From Duganella sp. CF402 (GTDB lineage: Bacteria; Pseudomonadota; Gammaproteobacteria; Burkholderiales; Burkholderiaceae_D), in NCBI RefSeq assembly GCF_900109645.1, contig NZ_FOBG01000001.1:2462262-2526261 (forward strand): DNA of 64,000 nt, read 5' to 3'. Below are positions 1-9,724 of the stretch, in pieces (the first letter of the stretch is position 1; every line of letters starts with the position of its first letter). Under the pieces are notes generated by a model. The model was not told where the DNA came from. It searched no databases and saw only the letters and a list, made by a program, of their open reading frames with translations. The translations under genes were made by a program, and so were the position numbers.

Positions 1-588
1 GCTGGCGAGAATCACTGACTCGCTTGAATCCAATCCCGATGGCGCCTTGCCGAACATGCTGCGCGCCGCCGCCCCCACACCTTGCAGCTCGCCGCGATAC
101 GACACCATGTTCAAGTACGCCTCCATGATCTGCTGCTTGCTCCACTGCGCATCGAGCTCGCGCGCGGCCGTCACCTGATCCCATTTCTGGCCCCAGTTGC
201 GTCCCTTGGCGACAGGCTGCAAGGCAGGATCGAGCAAGGCCGCCAGCTGCATGGTAATGGTCGATGCACCGCGCGGGCGGGTGCGGAACAGGTTATCCCA
301 TGCCGCCTTGGCCGCCGCGCTCCAATCCACGCCATTGTGTTCGTAGAAGCGCTGGTCCTCCGCCTGCAGCACCGCCGCCGGCAGCGCGGGCGAGATGTCG
401 CCCAGCGCCACCCACGGCAAGCGCCGCACCGCCATGTCGATACGCAGCGACTGGATCGCTACACCGTGGCGGTCCAGCAGCTCCGCGTCCGACGAGCGGT
501 ACGCAGCGCGCACCTCGTCAAACGCCGGCACGGCATGGACATTGGCGCCGGCCAGCGCCAGCACAATGGCGGAGGAGATCAGTTTCAT
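1..588 (-). CDS. pbpC: Penicillin-binding protein 1C, N-terminal part (runs off the left edge)
   Basis: Only the first 196 codons are present; the gene continues past base 1. The start ATG (586-588) is followed by a short hydrophobic segment that looks like a signal anchor. The glycosyltransferase-51 domain then shows EDQRFYEHNGVDW (catalytic Glu) and RGASTITMQLA, the standard murein polymerase motifs. Peptidoglycan glycosyltransferase, probably with a transpeptidase domain beyond the window. The ATG overlaps the TGA of the alpha-2-macroglobulin gene in an ATGA arrangement, so the two are translationally coupled. This pairing with bacterial alpha-2-macroglobulin is known in many Gram-negatives and supports PBP1C over other class A PBPs. 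Confidence 0.9.
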   Translation of the reverse strand, partial: MKLISSAIVLALAGANVHAVPAFDEVRAAYRSSDAELLDRHGVAIQSLRIDMAVRRLPWVALGDISPALPAAVLQAEDQRFYEHNGVDWSAAAKAAWDNLFRTRPRGASTITMQLAALLDPALQPVAKGRNWGQKWDQVTAARELDAQWSKQQIMEAYLNMVSYRGELQGVGAAARSMFGKAPSGLDSSESVILAS

Positions 589-3500
589 TTCACGTTCATC
601 ACTGCGTTCGGGGATGCGCCGAACATTTCAGGGCTGTACATTGCTTCCACCCGCGTCGGCGGCAGGTTGAACTGGCCCGGATTATTCAAACGCACGGTGT
701 ACTCCACGCTCCATTTGCCTTTCGGGACGAAGCTGTAGAACGCGCGGTAGCCTTCAAAAGTGCGTTCCTGGAAGGCCGGATACACCCAACCAGTACTGCG
801 TTCACCGCCGGTAGCGATCTTCGAATCGCCGCCCAGTCCCGAGCCCAGCACCGTGGCGCTGGCCGGAATCGGATCATCCACCACCACCCACGTCATGTCT
901 GACTGCGCTTCCAGATCCAGGTGCACGCGGTAGGTGTCGCCTCGCGACCATGCGCCCTTCACTTTCTGCTCCAGCGGCGTGATGGTCTTGGCGATCTTGT
1001 AGCCGCTTGCCAGCGATGTCTTGAGCGGCACGGCGGACAAGGTTTGCACCGTCACCCACGGCTTGCCCGCGCCGGCATGCTCCAGTTCCAGCGGACCGGC
1101 GCCGCCGCGCGGCCACGGCAGCATCGTCGTGCCGCCAGCCGGATCGCCGCCAAAGGCGATGCTCTTGCTGGCATTGCCCAGCGTGGCGCCAGCCGTGCCG
1201 CTTACTTTATCGCGCTCAAACAGCTGCGAGAATTTGTCGATCGCCAGCACGCCCCATGCGTTGGCGACGGTGGTGCCCCAGCGGCCCTTCTTCTGCCGCC
1301 CCAGCGCACCGCGCGCGAGGCGGCCGATGTCGTCCTTCCACGCCGGGTTGTCGGCCATGACCAGCAACAGGCGGTTGGCGTTGCTGTCGGCCGAGGACAT
1401 CAGCCACCACCAGTCATCGGTGCGCTCGGTCGAGAAGGTCATGGTGGTGCCCTGCAGGTTGAGGCGCGAACGCAGGATCTGGTCCACCTCCTTCAAGCGC
1501 TGCGCGTGCTGCGGCAGCTTGGGCGAGCGTTGCAGGATCTGGTACCAGTCGATGACGGCGGACGTCGGCCACAGGTTCGGCTGCACCGTGAAGGATTCCA
1601 GCTCACTGGCGCTGACGGCGCGCGAACGCGACAAGGCTTCCAGCGCCGCGATCTTGCGCACGGCTAGGTCGGCGGTCGGCAGCGACGAGTAGCGCACCAC
1701 CTTGCCCTGCACGAAAGCCAGCAGCGCGGATTCCATGCGGCCTTTGAGCGCGTCGGGAATCGCGTAGCCGGCTTCGCCGGCGGCGGACAGCACGTAGGCT
1801 GTCAGCGTATCGCTGCCCTGCTCCATCAGCGAGAAGTATTTGACCAGGCCATCGGCGTCCAGGTAGTTGGGCAGTTTTTCCACCGCCGCGTTCCACATGG
1901 CCTCATCATGCAGCGCGATCGAGCGTGAAGTCACCTGTTCGAAGCAGCGATACGGATATTGCAGCATGTAGTCGCGCACCCCCGGCAACTCGCCACCCAG
2001 CTTGGGGCTGAACTGCACTTGCACGCCGCCGCGTCCTGCCACTGAATCTTCCGGCGCTTTGACAGCGATGCTCTGTTTGCGATCCAGTTGCAGCAAGGTC
2101 GCCTGCATTACCGTCACCGGCACGGCAGGCACCACCTGCTGCTTGATCTTGATGCGGTCCGACGAGGCAGCGCCGCCCCCCTCCACTGCGGCGCTGACGT
2201 CCCATGCCAGCGTGTTGGAGGACAACGGCACTTGCACGTCCCAGCCCACTTCGCGCGCCTGCCCGGGATCCAGCGCCACCGTCTGTGGCGACAGGGCTTT
2301 GCCTCCCGCGTTGGCGTTGAGGGTGGCTCTCACTGCGGCGTCGGTGGTATTCCGCAGCGTGAAAGTGGCGCGGAAGCGATCGCCCTCGCGCACCAGCGAC
2401 GGCAGGCCGGAAAGCAGGATCAGGTCCTGCGAACTGCGCACCTCGGTGCGGCCGGTGCCGAACAAATCGGCGTCGGCGCTGGCCACCGCGACGATCCGGA
2501 ACGCCGTCAGCGAATCATTGATCGGCACCTGCACCGTGGCTTCGCCGTTGGCATCCAGCGTGACGCGCGCTTTCCAGAACAGCAGCGTATCGAACAACTC
2601 ACGCCCCGCCCCCTTGCCGCCGCCACCGCCGGCCGGCACCGCCTTCCGGCCAAAGTGGCGCTTGCCGACCACCTGCATCTGCGCGGTGGCCGTGGTCACT
2701 TGCAGGTTACGCTGCTCCATCATGGCTTCCAGCAGATCCCAACTGGTATTCGGCATCAGCTCCAGCAGACCAACGTCCACCGCTGCCAGCGCCACCTCCG
2801 CACCAGCCGGCGGCGCGGAGCCGTCGGAGCGCGTCACCTTGACTTTCACCGCGGCCTTGTCGCGCACCTTGTAGACTTCCTTATCCGCCTTGACCTGCAC
2901 CTTGAGTTCATTGGCCGACCAGCCCACGCGCAGCGGTGCGATACCCAGTTTGTAAGCCGGCTTGCCCAGGTCGACCAGCGCCGTTGGCTGCACGCCGCTC
3001 ACACGGCCACGCACCACCATCGCGGAGACGTAGACATTCGGCGCATACTGCTTCTTCACAGGAATCGAGAACACCGGCTCGCTGCCGCTGAGCGGACGAA
3101 CATACGCATCGATCACGCCCTCGCGCTCCACTGTAATCAGCGCGGTCGCTTCGCGGAACGGCATGCGCACCTGGAAGGTGGCAGTATCGCCCGACTCATA
3201 GCGCTTCTTCTCCGGCAGCAGATCGATGCGGTCGTTGTCGGTGGCGGCGAACCACCAGTCGGCGCCGTCGGCCACCCACACCTCGCGATGCGCGACGGCG
3301 GCATGCTGTTGCGCGTCCTGCGTCTTCGCGCGCAAAATCAGATTGCCCGATGCGGGCGCCTTGGTCTGGCAGATCAGCAAGCCCTTGCTGTCAGTCTTGC
3401 CCTCGCAGGCCGCGCCGAGCAGCTTCACTTCGCTGCTGTTCTCGTAAGCGTAGAAGCCGCCGATCAAGCGGCGTCGATGCGAGTAAGACTGACGCTGGAA

Positions 3501-6248
3501 GAAGTCCACCGCCACCGGCGCATCGGCCACCGGCTTGCCTTGCAAGTCCAGCACCGCCACCGTGAACTTGAGCGCGTCCTTGCTGGCCACCCATCCATCC
3601 GGCTGGATGCCGATCACGTAATTCGATGGCCACAACGGAATGCGCGTAGCGGCGGACAGCGTTTCGCCGTTGGCGTCCTGCCAGGTCATCTCGGCCATCA
3701 CCTCGCGCGGCGTTTGCACCTGCGGCAACTGGTCCAGCGAGACGCGCGCGCCACCGGCCTTGTCCAGCGTCAGGCTGCGCGTGCGGACCGCGCCGGGACT
3801 GGCGGCAGCGTCTTCCTCGCCCTCGAACATGCCCTCGTCATCATCGAAACTGCCGCCGCGCTGTTCGACGCCCACCTTGACGTCGCCATTGCTGAAGCTG
3901 AAGTCCGCATAATCCTCAAAGCTCACGCTCTTGTCCTGCACCACGGTGCGCAACTGCACCGGTGCGTCGCCCGCGCCGCCGCCGGACAGGTAACTCAGTT
4001 GCACGTCCAGATCCACCGCCGACGCCTGCACTGCCGGCGTCTTCGGTCCTTGCAGCAGCGCCTTCATGGTCGGCACCCGGAACTGCTCGACACGGAAACG
4101 GCCCGACCCGCGACCGCCTATCATCAACTGATACCAGCCCTGCTTGGCGTCGGCCGGAATCGACCATGTGTTGTCGGCCGAGCCGTTGGCGCTCCACTTC
4201 AGCGGCAGCTCGTACTGCTGGCCGCTGCCTTCGTGGATGATGAACATGCTGCTGGCCTGTTCCTTGGCCGCGCGCACCAGCCCCTGCTCCACATGGCGGC
4301 GCAGGAAGTGCTTCATGTGCACCGTTTCACCGGCGCGCAGCAGCGTACGGTCAAACACCGTGGATGCAATCAGATTATCAGCGCCGAAATAACCGGTCGG
4401 CAGATTAAAGCGCCACGTCTCGATGCCGCGATCCCAGTCGGACAGCGTGAACGTCATGTCGCCGCCCAGCCGCGCGCTGATGAAGAAGCGCTGCTCGTCC
4501 TTCTGCACCAGCTCCTGCCGGATGTGCGCCAGGCCGCCGCTGTCGGTCATGCCTTGCCACAGCAGCTTGCCGTGGTAGTCGCGCACTGTCACCTGCGCCT
4601 GCGGCACCGGCTTGCCCTTGTCGAGCGACGTCACCCACACCAGCGACGATTCCGCGCCGTGCTTGAAGTGCGCCACCATATTGGTCACCAGCGCGGCCGA
4701 ACTCACATACGCCGGCCCTTTGCCCAGCGCCAGCCCTGCCCCGAGCTTGGGGCTCGCCAGCTCCACCACATAAAAGCCCGGCTTGCGCAGCGGGATGCCC
4801 ACCACTTCAAACGCCTTGCCGCCGCCCGGCTTGGGCATGGTGAAGCGTTCGACCTTGCCGGCCTTGGCGTCCAGCAGCGGCTTGATCATCTTGTCGGCGT
4901 AAAGTTCCTGCGGCTCCCAGCTGTAGCTGCTGCCCATGCGCTTGAGCCATGCGATGACTTGCTGGTCCTGCTGCTCGGTGGACGCCGCACCGTCGTTGAC
5001 GCGCAAGGCCGCACCATCGACTTTGGCGCCGGCCACTTGCGCCTCGACGTTGCGCACCGTGACCGGCAGCAGCTTGTCGCTCTTGGCTTCGATAATACCG
5101 AAGCGCGCCGGGAATTTGACCAGCGGCGGCTGCGCATCGGTACGTATCGCCATCGGGAAGCGCGATTGATTGACCAGCGCGCGGCCCGCATCGTCCCTCA
5201 GCGCGGCCGGCAGCGAAACGCTCAGCTTCGCGCTTTCCGGGAACGGCCCCTTGAAAGTCAGCCATTCAAGGTACTCGCTTTTTTCCTCTTCCTTGTCGAG
5301 CACCGGCTTGAAGACTTTGCCGCCCGGCCCCGTGATCTTGACGGCCAGCCCGTCGGCGCGTTTCACCGGCGCGGAGAACTGCACGCGCATCGGCAGAAAC
5401 GGCACGCAGCCGGCATCGGCCGACAGCCTGTCGCAACTGAAGCGCGCCGTGAAGTCGGGCCGCGTCTTGTACGACAGCGTTTGATCCTGCGTGGTGACGA
5501 TGCCGCTACCGGCCTTGATCCCCGCGCCCCACACCAGCGACACCTCGGTCGCCGCCGGCAGATTGCGCTTGCACTGCAGGACCGCCAGCGGCAGGCGCTC
5601 CAGCTTCTTGTTGTTGACCGCCGTGGTAGCGCGCCACACCAGGCCGCGCGCCTTGAAGTACAGCGACAGATAGCGCTCGGTGAAGGCCTTGCGCATATCC
5701 AGCACCTGCTGGCGTTCCGCGCCCTGTAGCACGCGCACACCGATTTTTTCGTTGATGCCATCGGCGCGGCACCATGCATGCGCAGCCACCGTGTCATCGC
5801 TGGCCGGTGCGTCGAGGCCCAGCACGAAAATCTGCTGCTCGTCAATGTAGCTAGATCCTTCGCGCGGCGCTGCCTCCACCACGGCCGGGCCGCCGGTATC
5901 AAAACTGAATTGGCGCGCCCCGCCCAGCGGCTTGCCGCTCAAATCCTTCAGCTCATCGCGCAGCGTGAAGCGGCAAGCCACGCCGGCCGGCAGGTCGCGG
6001 ACAAAATCGTAGCTCCAGTTACGGCCATCGATCCAGCGGCCCTTGCCTTCTTCGGGACAGTCGACGGTGAACGGATCGCCGAGCCGCATGTCGCCCAAGG
6101 GGACCATCTGCCCGCTGAAGCGCGCCGCCACCTGGCGCACGCCTTTGACGGTGCCGGAGGGCGAAAACGAAGTGACGGAAGTATCGGCCAGAACGGCCAG
6201 CGGGCTGCAGAACGCAGCCAACGCGATGAGGCGGGACAGGAGGCGCAT
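585..6248 (-). CDS. Bacterial alpha-2-macroglobulin (YfhM type), thioester-containing
   Basis: A protein of 1887 residues. It starts with a cleavable-looking signal (MRLLSRLIALAAFCSPLAVLA) without a clear lipobox, so it may be periplasmic and soluble rather than a lipoprotein as in E. coli. An MG2-type region with Gly-rich beta repeats lies mid-protein. Near Cys1435 is YPYRCFEQ, which matches the CxEQ thioester motif that traps attacking proteases covalently. A thioester-domain alpha/alpha barrel follows, then a receptor-binding-like C-terminus. The family protects the periplasm against foreign proteases when the wall is damaged. It sits upstream of pbpC with a 4-bp overlap, the classic guard plus murein-repair pair. 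Large antisense frames in this gene are shadows. Confidence 0.93.
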   Translation of the reverse strand: MRLLSRLIALAAFCSPLAVLADTSVTSFSPSGTVKGVRQVAARFSGQMVPLGDMRLGDPFTVDCPEEGKGRWIDGRNWSYDFVRDLPAGVACRFTLRDELKDLSGKPLGGARQFSFDTGGPAVVEAAPREGSSYIDEQQIFVLGLDAPASDDTVAAHAWCRADGINEKIGVRVLQGAERQQVLDMRKAFTERYLSLYFKARGLVWRATTAVNNKKLERLPLAVLQCKRNLPAATEVSLVWGAGIKAGSGIVTTQDQTLSYKTRPDFTARFSCDRLSADAGCVPFLPMRVQFSAPVKRADGLAVKITGPGGKVFKPVLDKEEEKSEYLEWLTFKGPFPESAKLSVSLPAALRDDAGRALVNQSRFPMAIRTDAQPPLVKFPARFGIIEAKSDKLLPVTVRNVEAQVAGAKVDGAALRVNDGAASTEQQDQQVIAWLKRMGSSYSWEPQELYADKMIKPLLDAKAGKVERFTMPKPGGGKAFEVVGIPLRKPGFYVVELASPKLGAGLALGKGPAYVSSAALVTNMVAHFKHGAESSLVWVTSLDKGKPVPQAQVTVRDYHGKLLWQGMTDSGGLAHIRQELVQKDEQRFFISARLGGDMTFTLSDWDRGIETWRFNLPTGYFGADNLIASTVFDRTLLRAGETVHMKHFLRRHVEQGLVRAAKEQASSMFIIHEGSGQQYELPLKWSANGSADNTWSIPADAKQGWYQLMIGGRGSGRFRVEQFRVPTMKALLQGPKTPAVQASAVDLDVQLSYLSGGGAGDAPVQLRTVVQDKSVSFEDYADFSFSNGDVKVGVEQRGGSFDDDEGMFEGEEDAAASPGAVRTRSLTLDKAGGARVSLDQLPQVQTPREVMAEMTWQDANGETLSAATRIPLWPSNYVIGIQPDGWVASKDALKFTVAVLDLQGKPVADAPVAVDFFQRQSYSHRRRLIGGFYAYENSSEVKLLGAACEGKTDSKGLLICQTKAPASGNLILRAKTQDAQQHAAVAHREVWVADGADWWFAATDNDRIDLLPEKKRYESGDTATFQVRMPFREATALITVEREGVIDAYVRPLSGSEPVFSIPVKKQYAPNVYVSAMVVRGRVSGVQPTALVDLGKPAYKLGIAPLRVGWSANELKVQVKADKEVYKVRDKAAVKVKVTRSDGSAPPAGAEVALAAVDVGLLELMPNTSWDLLEAMMEQRNLQVTTATAQMQVVGKRHFGRKAVPAGGGGGKGAGRELFDTLLFWKARVTLDANGEATVQVPINDSLTAFRIVAVASADADLFGTGRTEVRSSQDLILLSGLPSLVREGDRFRATFTLRNTTDAAVRATLNANAGGKALSPQTVALDPGQAREVGWDVQVPLSSNTLAWDVSAAVEGGGAASSDRIKIKQQVVPAVPVTVMQATLLQLDRKQSIAVKAPEDSVAGRGGVQVQFSPKLGGELPGVRDYMLQYPYRCFEQVTSRSIALHDEAMWNAAVEKLPNYLDADGLVKYFSLMEQGSDTLTAYVLSAAGEAGYAIPDALKGRMESALLAFVQGKVVRYSSLPTADLAVRKIAALEALSRSRAVSASELESFTVQPNLWPTSAVIDWYQILQRSPKLPQHAQRLKEVDQILRSRLNLQGTTMTFSTERTDDWWWLMSSADSNANRLLLVMADNPAWKDDIGRLARGALGRQKKGRWGTTVANAWGVLAIDKFSQLFERDKVSGTAGATLGNASKSIAFGGDPAGGTTMLPWPRGGAGPLELEHAGAGKPWVTVQTLSAVPLKTSLASGYKIAKTITPLEQKVKGAWSRGDTYRVHLDLEAQSDMTWVVVDDPIPASATVLGSGLGGDSKIATGGERSTGWVYPAFQERTFEGYRAFYSFVPKGKWSVEYTVRLNNPGQFNLPPTRVEAMYSPEMFGASPNAVMNVK

Positions 6249-6329
6249 GCCAACTCCAGGCGCTGATAAAGGATCAGCTCAGTGTTGCGCACGCCTCCTG
6301 CAAAGTCAATAACATTAGAAGAAAAACAC

Positions 6330-7673
6330 TTACACCAGATCGAACACCGCCATCGACTCGACGTGCGAGGTGTGCGGGAACATGTTGACCACGCCGGCTT
6401 TATCGAGTTTGTAGCCGGCCAGGTTGACCAGTACGTTGGCGTCGCGCGCCAGCGTCGATGGACTGCACGAGACGTACACAATCCGCTTCGGCAGGAATTC
6501 CGGATTGGTCTTGCGCAGTTCACTCAGCGCCAGCGACAGTTCCATCGCGCCGTCGCGCGGCGGGTCGATCAGCATGCGGTCGAACTTGCCCAGCTCAATC
6601 AGATCCTGCGGCGTCACTTCGAACAGGTTGCGGTTGTAGAAGGTGGTCTTGCTATCGAGGCCGTTGGCCTTGGCGTTGCTCAGCGAACGGTCGGTCAGCG
6701 CCTGGCTGCCTTCGATGCCCACCACTTCGCGCGCCAGCGTCGCCAGCGGCAGGGTGAAGTTGCCCAGGCCGCAGAACAGATCGGCCACGCGGTCTTCCGG
6801 CTGCACCTCCAGCAGGCGCAGCGCCTTGTGCACCAGCACGCGGTTGATGTGGTGATTCACCTGGGTGAAGTCGACCGGCTTGAACGGCATGCGCACGCCG
6901 TATTCCGGCAGCAGGTAGTGCAGCTGCGGCTCCAGCGGGTAGAACGGCTCGGCAGTTTCCGGGCCCTTGGTCTGCAGCCAGAACTGTATCTTGTATTGGT
7001 CGGCGAAGGCCTTGAGCTTGGTTTCGTCGTCGGCCGTCATCGGCGCCATGATGCGCAGCACCAGCACGGTGACGTCTTCACCGATGGCCAGCTCGATCTG
7101 CGGGATCTGGTTGAACAGGGTCAGCGAGCCGATCAGCGCGCGCAGCGGCAGGAACATGTCGGACACGTGCTTCGGCAGGATCTGGCAGCTCTTGATGTCG
7201 GCCACGAAGACCGATTTCTTTTCCTTGAAGCCGACCAGCACCGTGCCTTTTTTCTCGACCCAGCGCACCGACAGGCGCGCGCGGTAGCGGTAGCCCCAGG
7301 TCGGGCCGTACATCGGGCGCATGATGTTGTCGGCCGTGACTTTGCCGATGTGCCACAGGTTATCTTCCAGCACGCGCTGCTTGATGGCGACCTGCGCGCC
7401 CGGCTCGATGTGCTGCATGGAGCAGCCGCCGCAGTAATCGAAGTGTTCGCACTTCGGCTTCACGCGCATCGACGATTCGCGGTGCAGCGCGGTCATGCGC
7501 GCCGCTTCCCAGTTCTTTTTCTTCTTGAAGGTTTCGAAGCTGACGCGCTCGCCCGGCAAGGCGCCTTCCACGAACACCACTTTGCCCGGCGTGCCGTCTT
7601 CATTGTCTTGCAGGTGGCCGACGCCACGGGCGTCCATGTCGAGCGATTTGATGTCGATGGTATTTTCTTGCAT
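6330..7673 (-). CDS. rlmD: 23S rRNA (uracil-1939-C5)-methyltransferase RlmD
   Basis: SAM-dependent methyltransferase that makes m5U1939 in 23S rRNA. I chose the ATG at 7673 (MQENTIDIKSLDMD); a TTG three codons upstream is also in frame but less likely. An N-terminal TRAM domain is followed by a [4Fe-4S] cluster motif CEHFDYCGGC (Cys75, Cys81, Cys84, with a later SCQILPKH Cys). The SAM-binding loop is LFCGLGNFTLPLA, then DPPRDGAMELSLAL. The catalytic Cys lies in VYVSCSPSTLARD. Total 447 residues, usual for the family. It lies 77 bases downstream of rpoS on the same strand and may be read from its transcript. Confidence 0.95.
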   Translation of the reverse strand: MQENTIDIKSLDMDARGVGHLQDNEDGTPGKVVFVEGALPGERVSFETFKKKKNWEAARMTALHRESSMRVKPKCEHFDYCGGCSMQHIEPGAQVAIKQRVLEDNLWHIGKVTADNIMRPMYGPTWGYRYRARLSVRWVEKKGTVLVGFKEKKSVFVADIKSCQILPKHVSDMFLPLRALIGSLTLFNQIPQIELAIGEDVTVLVLRIMAPMTADDETKLKAFADQYKIQFWLQTKGPETAEPFYPLEPQLHYLLPEYGVRMPFKPVDFTQVNHHINRVLVHKALRLLEVQPEDRVADLFCGLGNFTLPLATLAREVVGIEGSQALTDRSLSNAKANGLDSKTTFYNRNLFEVTPQDLIELGKFDRMLIDPPRDGAMELSLALSELRKTNPEFLPKRIVYVSCSPSTLARDANVLVNLAGYKLDKAGVVNMFPHTSHVESMAVFDLV

Positions 7674-7750
7674 AGCGTTCAATATTGAATGGCAAAAGGA
7701 AGGCGCCGGCAGCGATGCCGGGGCCGATATGATAGCAGAATGGGAAGGAA

Positions 7751-8755
7751 CTACAGCAGGGAATCGCGGACCACGCCGCGCGCGGCCATCGCCCGCTTGA
7801 GCTTGACCAGCGCTTCCTGCTGGATCTGGCGCACGCGCTCGCGGGTGACGCCCATTTCCTCGGCCAGGGTCTCCAGCGTGGCCGGGTCGTCGTTGTCGAG
7901 GCCGAAGCGGCGCATGATGACGATGCGCTGCTTGTCGGGCAGTTTGGTGAGCCAGTCGCGCACCAGCACGGTCATCTCGTGGTGCTCGGCGCGGGCGTCC
8001 GGGCTGTCGTCGGCGTCGCCGGGCAGCATGTCCATCAGCGACGATTGCGGGTCGTTGTCAAGCGGCGCATCGAGCGAGGTGGCGTGCTCGGACAGGGCCA
8101 GGATATCCTGCACCTCCTCCACCGGCCGGCCGACCAGCTCGGCGATGTCCTCGGCGGTGGCGTCCTTGCCGTTGTGGTGCTGGGCTTCGAGATGGTATTT
8201 GCCGCGCAGGATCTGGTTCAGCTCGCGCACCATGTGCACCGGCAGGCGCACCGTACGGGCCTGGTTCATGATGGCGCGCTCGATGCTCTGGCGGATCCAC
8301 CAGGTGGCATAAGTGGAAAACCGGAAGCCGCGCTCGGGCTCGAACTTGTCGATGGCGCGCATCAGGCCGATGTTGCCCTCTTCGATCATATCGAGCAGCA
8401 CCACGCCGCGATTGATGTAGTGCTTGGCGATCGACACCACCAGCCGCAGGTTGTGCTCGATCATGGTCTGGCGCGCGCTGAAGTCGCCGGCCTTGGCCAG
8501 CGTGGCGTAGTGGACTTCCTGCGGCGCGGTCAGCAGCGGGCGGGTCCCAATTTGATTCAGATAGTGCTGGGTGGTGTCGGTGGACAGCTCGGCGGCCAGC
8601 ACTTTTTTCAGTTCATCGACGCTTTCGAGGACCGCGCCCGATTCGGGCGCATCCGCGTCGTCCGCTCCATCGATGACCACATCATCGCCGGCATCGTCCC
8701 GGAAATCGTCCGGGAGTGCATCGTCATCCATCTGATCGTGCGGCGTAGAGGTCAT
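7751..8755 (-). CDS. rpoS: RNA polymerase sigma factor RpoS (sigma-38)
   Basis: Stationary-phase and general stress sigma factor, 334 residues. After an acidic N-terminal leader, region 1.2-2 holds the core-binding stretch [17 protein letters not shown] and the -10 recognition helix [18 protein letters not shown]. Regions 3 and 4 follow, ending with the helix-turn-helix [20 protein letters not shown]. The acidic, Asp-rich first 45 residues are longer than in E. coli RpoS but usual for Burkholderiales. It lies 13 bases downstream of nlpD. In other proteobacteria the main rpoS promoter is inside nlpD, so the same is likely here. A primary sigma RpoD would be about twice as long. Confidence 0.96.
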   Translation of the reverse strand: MTSTPHDQMDDDALPDDFRDDAGDDVVIDGADDADAPESGAVLESVDELKKVLAAELSTDTTQHYLNQIGTRPLLTAPQEVHYATLAKAGDFSARQTMIEHNLRLVVSIAKHYINRGVVLLDMIEEGNIGLMRAIDKFEPERGFRFSTYATWWIRQSIERAIMNQARTVRLPVHMVRELNQILRGKYHLEAQHHNGKDATAEDIAELVGRPVEEVQDILALSEHATSLDAPLDNDPQSSLMDMLPGDADDSPDARAEHHEMTVLVRDWLTKLPDKQRIVIMRRFGLDNDDPATLETLAEEMGVTRERVRQIQQEALVKLKRAMAARGVVRDSLL

Positions 8756-8768
8756 CTCATCGGCTCAG

Positions 8769-9701
8769 CTAGCGGTTAGGCAGGAAACGGGAGGGGTCGA
8801 CCGGTTTGCCCTGCTGCCGTATCTCAAAGTGCAGCTTGACGGCATCGGTATCGGAATCGCCCATTTCCGCAATCATTTGTCCCTTGGTCACGCTCTGCCC
8901 TTCCTTGACCAGGATGGCCCGGTTGTGCGCGTAGGCCGACAACAAATTATTACTGTGCTTCACAATGACGAGATTACCATATCCACGGATGCCGCTACCG
9001 GCGTACATCACTTTTCCTGCGCCGGCCGCCACGACTTGCTGGCCGGCCTTGCCGGAGATATCCACGCCCTTGTTCTTGCCCTCGTCGAAAGTGGCAATCA
9101 CTTTACCGTCGGCCGGCCAGACCCAGCTCAGGCTGGCGTCGTCGCCGCTCAGCGCCGGGGCGGCTGGCGCGGCCGGGGCCGGCGTCGGCACATTGGCGCG
9201 CGCCACCGTAGTGGCTGGGGCCGGGCTGGCCGCATCCTTGCCATTATCGGCGCGCTGCATTTCAACCAGATTGGCCTCGGAATACGGCTTCTTCTCGCCT
9301 TTCGGCGCGGTTTTCTTCACCACCGGCGGCGCGGCCGGGGTCTTGTCGGACGGCGGCATCACCACGGCGGCGGTTTCCACGCCGTTGCTCTCCGGCGGCA
9401 GCACGCGCAGCACCTGGTCGACCTTGATGTCGTTCGGGTTGGACAGATTATTCCAGGCCACCAGGTCGCGGTAATTCTGGCCGAATTCCAGCGCGATGCG
9501 GATCAGGGTGTCGCCCTTTTTCACGGTGTACAGGCCGCGCTCGTCGCGGGCGACCGGCGCCGGCTCAGGGGTGCTTGGCTTGGCGGCCGGCGGCGTGGTA
9601 CGGTCGACCACCGGGGCCTGATTGGGAGTGGTGGTGCAAGCGCTCAATAAAGCGAGCGCAAAGCTCATCGCGAGCAGATTGCTTTTCTTCGTCATTCTCA
9701 T
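8769..9701 (-). CDS. nlpD: NlpD-type lipoprotein, LysM plus LytM domains, amidase activator
   Basis: Outer-membrane lipoprotein that activates cell-wall amidases (AmiC type) at division. I place the start at the ATG beginning MRMTKKSNLLAM; the longer frame to 9785 runs into the pcm coding end and would bury the signal peptide. A lipobox LLSAC follows the hydrophobic segment. LysM is at about residues 58-102 (YTVKKGDTLIRIALEFGQNY). A Pro/Ala-rich linker leads to the C-terminal M23/LytM domain. That domain lacks key zinc ligands (NKGVDIS in place of a His-Asp motif, KLHFEIR with the first His replaced), as in known NlpD activators that have no hydrolase activity. Sits between pcm and rpoS. Confidence 0.93.
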   Translation of the reverse strand: MRMTKKSNLLAMSFALALLSACTTTPNQAPVVDRTTPPAAKPSTPEPAPVARDERGLYTVKKGDTLIRIALEFGQNYRDLVAWNNLSNPNDIKVDQVLRVLPPESNGVETAAVVMPPSDKTPAAPPVVKKTAPKGEKKPYSEANLVEMQRADNGKDAASPAPATTVARANVPTPAPAAPAAPALSGDDASLSWVWPADGKVIATFDEGKNKGVDISGKAGQQVVAAGAGKVMYAGSGIRGYGNLVIVKHSNNLLSAYAHNRAILVKEGQSVTKGQMIAEMGDSDTDAVKLHFEIRQQGKPVDPSRFLPNR

Positions 9702-9724
9702 CTTATGTCTGTGTGGTTCGGGCA

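Noticed and set aside
2088..5729. 1213-residue plus-strand open frame opposite the alpha-2-macroglobulin gene
   Set aside because: Arg/His/Gln-rich translation with no domain, fully antisense to a clear gene; a product of GC-rich codon bias.
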